Source: Candidatus Izemoplasmatales bacterium (GTDB taxonomy: Bacteria > Bacillota_I > Bacilli_A > Izemoplasmatales > Hujiaoplasmataceae). Taken from it: 7,841 bases of DNA. Numbering within the stretch: the stretch's first letter is position 1; each line of letters starts with the position of its first letter. A program made the position numbers and the translations under genes. Shown here piece after piece: positions 6,260 through 7,841 of the stretch. Below the pieces are notes generated by a model. That model searched no databases, was not told where the DNA came from, and saw nothing but the letters and a program-made list of their open reading frames with translations. The stretch is from positions 1 through 7,841 of the forward strand of contig JAQUZK010000056.1 of NCBI GenBank assembly GCA_028691335.1, written 5' to 3'.

Positions 6260-7378
6260 ATGAGAAATTTAAAAAGAATTACAGTTTTCTTACTTTTAGC
6301 AATTTTAAGTATAACCATAATTGCTTGTGAAAAGACAACTGAATCAACAAACACTACAGAAGATCTAAGCACGATAAGCGAAAGCATATCTACTAGTAAT
6401 TCTACAACGCTTGAAAGCTCAAGTGATTTCATTACTGCAACAACTTCTATTGCAGAATATACTTCAATTGAATTAGTTGAAAATACACAAACATTTTATG
6501 AATTGAATGCAGAATTTAATAAAGATTCACTAAACGTAATAGCCCATTTATCTGATGGAAGTTTTACAAGTATAGCTTCAGATGATTTGATTATAAAGAA
6601 TTTTAATTCTACTTCCTCCGGAGAAAAAAACGTTTATGTTGTCTTTGAAAAATATGTATTAGAAACTAATGTTATTGTTTTAGAAGACTATGCTTTTGAA
6701 ATATACATGGACTACTATTTTGAAGCTATAAACTTAAAAGGAGATTTACTGAGAATTACCCTTAATAATATAATTAGCGAAAACTTTATTCCGCTATTAT
6801 ATGGAGATGCCATTGATATCTTAGAAGAATCAGATGTAGACCCTAATAATCCTGATAATGTGATTTTGGTATATCCTGGAGATTATGGCGTATCTGTGCC
6901 AACAGGATATTCTTCTCAAATAAGTGGATATTATTGGAACAGAGAACATGTTTGGCCTCAATCTAGATTAGGTGTAAACGTAAGTTATACTAATGATTTT
7001 CCAAGTAAAGCAACTGATGTTCATAATTTAAAACCAGCTGATGGAGATGAAAATTCATCAAGAAGTAACGATTACTTTGATAATATAGATACCGATAATA
7101 CATATGAACCAAATGACAATGTTAAAGGTGATATTGCGAGAATCTTGTTTTATATGTCTACTATGTATTTCGACTTAAACTTGAATGATAATGTTAATTC
7201 AGCATCACAAGATAAAACTATGGGAGTTCTTTCAGTTTTATTATTATGGAACGAATTGGACCCAGTCGATGATTTTGAAAGAAATCGTAATGAAGTAATA
7301 TTTAAGCATCAAGGAAATAGAAATCCATATATTGATTATCCAGAATTCGCAAATCTAATATGGGGAGATTTAGCTTAA
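6260..7378 (+). CDS. Surface lipoprotein nuclease, endonuclease I family (second copy)
   Basis: A 372-residue lipoprotein paralogous to the gene before it. The signal peptide ends in lipobox IIAC with Cys23. Residues 24-64 are a Ser/Thr-rich spacer unrelated in detail to that of the first copy. Residues about 68-142 correspond to the Ig-like domain but match it more loosely. Residues about 150-372 are the endonuclease I domain: WNREHVWPQS (226-235, presumed catalytic His230), TDVHNLKPADGD, ENSSRSN (264-270), and the conserved C-terminal blocks. Before the catalytic motif it has a different, longer loop (YPGDYGVSVPTG) than the first copy. ATG at 6260 is chosen with GGAG 6 nt upstream; a TTG at 6248 lies before the ribosome site and is unlikely. 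All active-site residues are kept, so both copies should be active. Target preference is unknown. Confidence 0.92.
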   Translation: MRNLKRITVFLLLAILSITIIACEKTTESTNTTEDLSTISESISTSNSTTLESSSDFITATTSIAEYTSIELVENTQTFYELNAEFNKDSLNVIAHLSDGSFTSIASDDLIIKNFNSTSSGEKNVYVVFEKYVLETNVIVLEDYAFEIYMDYYFEAINLKGDLLRITLNNIISENFIPLLYGDAIDILEESDVDPNNPDNVILVYPGDYGVSVPTGYSSQISGYYWNREHVWPQSRLGVNVSYTNDFPSKATDVHNLKPADGDENSSRSNDYFDNIDTDNTYEPNDNVKGDIARILFYMSTMYFDLNLNDNVNSASQDKTMGVLSVLLLWNELDPVDDFERNRNEVIFKHQGNRNPYIDYPEFANLIWGDLA

Positions 7379-7397
7379 TTTATTTTAAGCAATACTT

Positions 7398-7426
7398 AAA
7401 GGCAAACAAATTGTTTTGCCTTTTTT
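7398..7426 (+). terminator. Rho-independent terminator after second nuclease gene
   Basis: A hairpin AAAGGCAAA / TTTTGCCTTT (7398-7406 with about 7414-7423, one bulged T possible) is followed by a T-run. It lies 19 bp after the stop codon of the plus-strand nuclease gene. Confidence 0.8.
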
Positions 7427-7441
7427 ATTTATAAATAAAAG

Positions 7442-7472
7442 TAAAAGCCACTACTTTATGCAGTGGCTTTTA
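7442..7472 (-). terminator. Hairpin terminator for the convergent minus-strand gene
   Basis: A perfect 11-bp stem TAAAAGCCACT / AGTGGCTTTTA (7442-7452 with 7462-7472) with a 9-nt loop. On the minus strand it is followed by T-rich sequence (CTTTTATTT), so it should end the gene entering from the right edge. It may act in both directions. With the preceding hairpin it fills most of the 125-bp convergent gap. Confidence 0.75.
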
Positions 7473-7503
7473 TTAATATTTATCAAGTTATCTTGTAAAA
7501 AAA

Positions 7504-7841
7504 TTAGTATAACTTAATGTCATCAATATTAACTCTTTGTTTATTAGGTGTAACTGTATGATTTACTGTAAATCTTACATACATTGCATCTGTTACATCA
7601 GAAGTAATATCTTTAATTGTATCGTTGTTTGTTAAATCAATTGTAGTTCCAGTGCTCCAAGTTGTTCCGTCTAATGAGAATTGAACGATTAATTGGAATC
7701 CTGTAGCTTGATTGCTATAAGTACTTAATTGAACATTATTGAAAGCAACTGTTGAATGATATTCAGCATATGGGAATCCTGATACTGAGTCATAATCTCT
7801 CATTTGTAGATGCATATCTTCAGCGGAAGCATCAGTTGTTG
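7504..7841 (-). CDS. C-terminal part of a probable secreted/surface protein, beta-rich domain
   Basis: The reading frame is open to the right window edge, giving the last 112 complete codons. The in-frame ATG at 7815 has no ribosome site and the frame continues upstream of it (TTDASAED), so it is not the start. The sequence is rich in Ser, Thr, Asn, Val and aromatic residues in alternating patterns, has no Cys, and ends KQRVNIDDIKLY. This pattern is typical of a jelly-roll or other beta-sandwich module at the C-terminus of extracellular proteins, including some nucleases and glycan-binding proteins of low-GC bacteria. I do not recognise the family with confidence, and the functional part lies outside the window. 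The secreted location is inferred from composition. A hairpin terminator follows the stop codon. Confidence 0.6.
   Translation of the reverse strand, partial: TTDASAEDMHLQMRDYDSVSGFPYAEYHSTVAFNNVQLSTYSNQATGFQLIVQFSLDGTTWSTGTTIDLTNNDTIKDITSDVTDAMYVRFTVNHTVTPNKQRVNIDDIKLY

Noticed and set aside
6248..6262. TTG start at 6248 for the second nuclease
   Set aside because: The GGAG ribosome site lies after this TTG and 6 nt before the ATG at 6260, which also gives a normal lipoprotein signal peptide.
5610..6432. Minus-strand open frames at 5610-5843 and 6226-6432
   Set aside because: Both lie opposite the nuclease genes, and their translations mirror conserved nuclease or signal-peptide codons.

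Overview
The window is AT-rich and gene-dense. It looks like a chromosomal segment of a low-GC Bacillota/Mollicutes-type bacterium. Pointers are the RNA polymerase delta subunit, two tandem NrnA/MgpA-like DHH proteins, lipoproteins with typical lipoboxes, and strong AGGAG-type ribosome sites. TGA is a stop codon here (it ends the PadR gene) and tryptophan is written TGG. This argues against Mycoplasma/Spiroplasma code 4 and suits an Acholeplasma-, Izemoplasma- or Haloplasma-like organism. The lineage is an inference; no rRNA or other decisive marker is present.

Left part, minus strand, read right to left. Two adjacent DHH/DHHA1 phosphoesterases (4920-3982 and 3978-3025, 3 bp apart) form an operon. 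A Na+/phosphate cotransporter with a PhoU-like tail follows (2939-1254), then rpoE (delta subunit, 1155-520) with a clear terminator. Last come an autoregulated-looking PadR repressor (435-85) and the start of an overlapping HAAS/DUF1700 gene (119 to beyond the left edge). Promoter-like sequences precede each unit.

Right part, plus strand. Two tandem paralogous lipoproteins (5086-6156 and 6260-7378) share one architecture: lipoprotein signal, Ser/Thr-rich spacer, Ig-like domain, endonuclease I domain. Each has its own promoter, and each is followed by a hairpin terminator. A convergent minus-strand gene enters from the right edge (C-terminal part only, 7841-7504); it looks like the last beta-rich domain of a secreted or surface protein.

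Read together, the centre of the window could serve nucleic-acid and phosphate salvage. Surface nucleases would cut environmental DNA/RNA, DHH enzymes would degrade very short oligonucleotides or pAp inside the cell, and a transporter would take up phosphate. This is an inference from gene content and proximity. The genes lie in separate, divergent transcription units and could be neighbours by chance. No tRNA, rRNA, CRISPR array, insertion sequence or phage gene was seen, and no stretch longer than about 165 bp lacks a gene.
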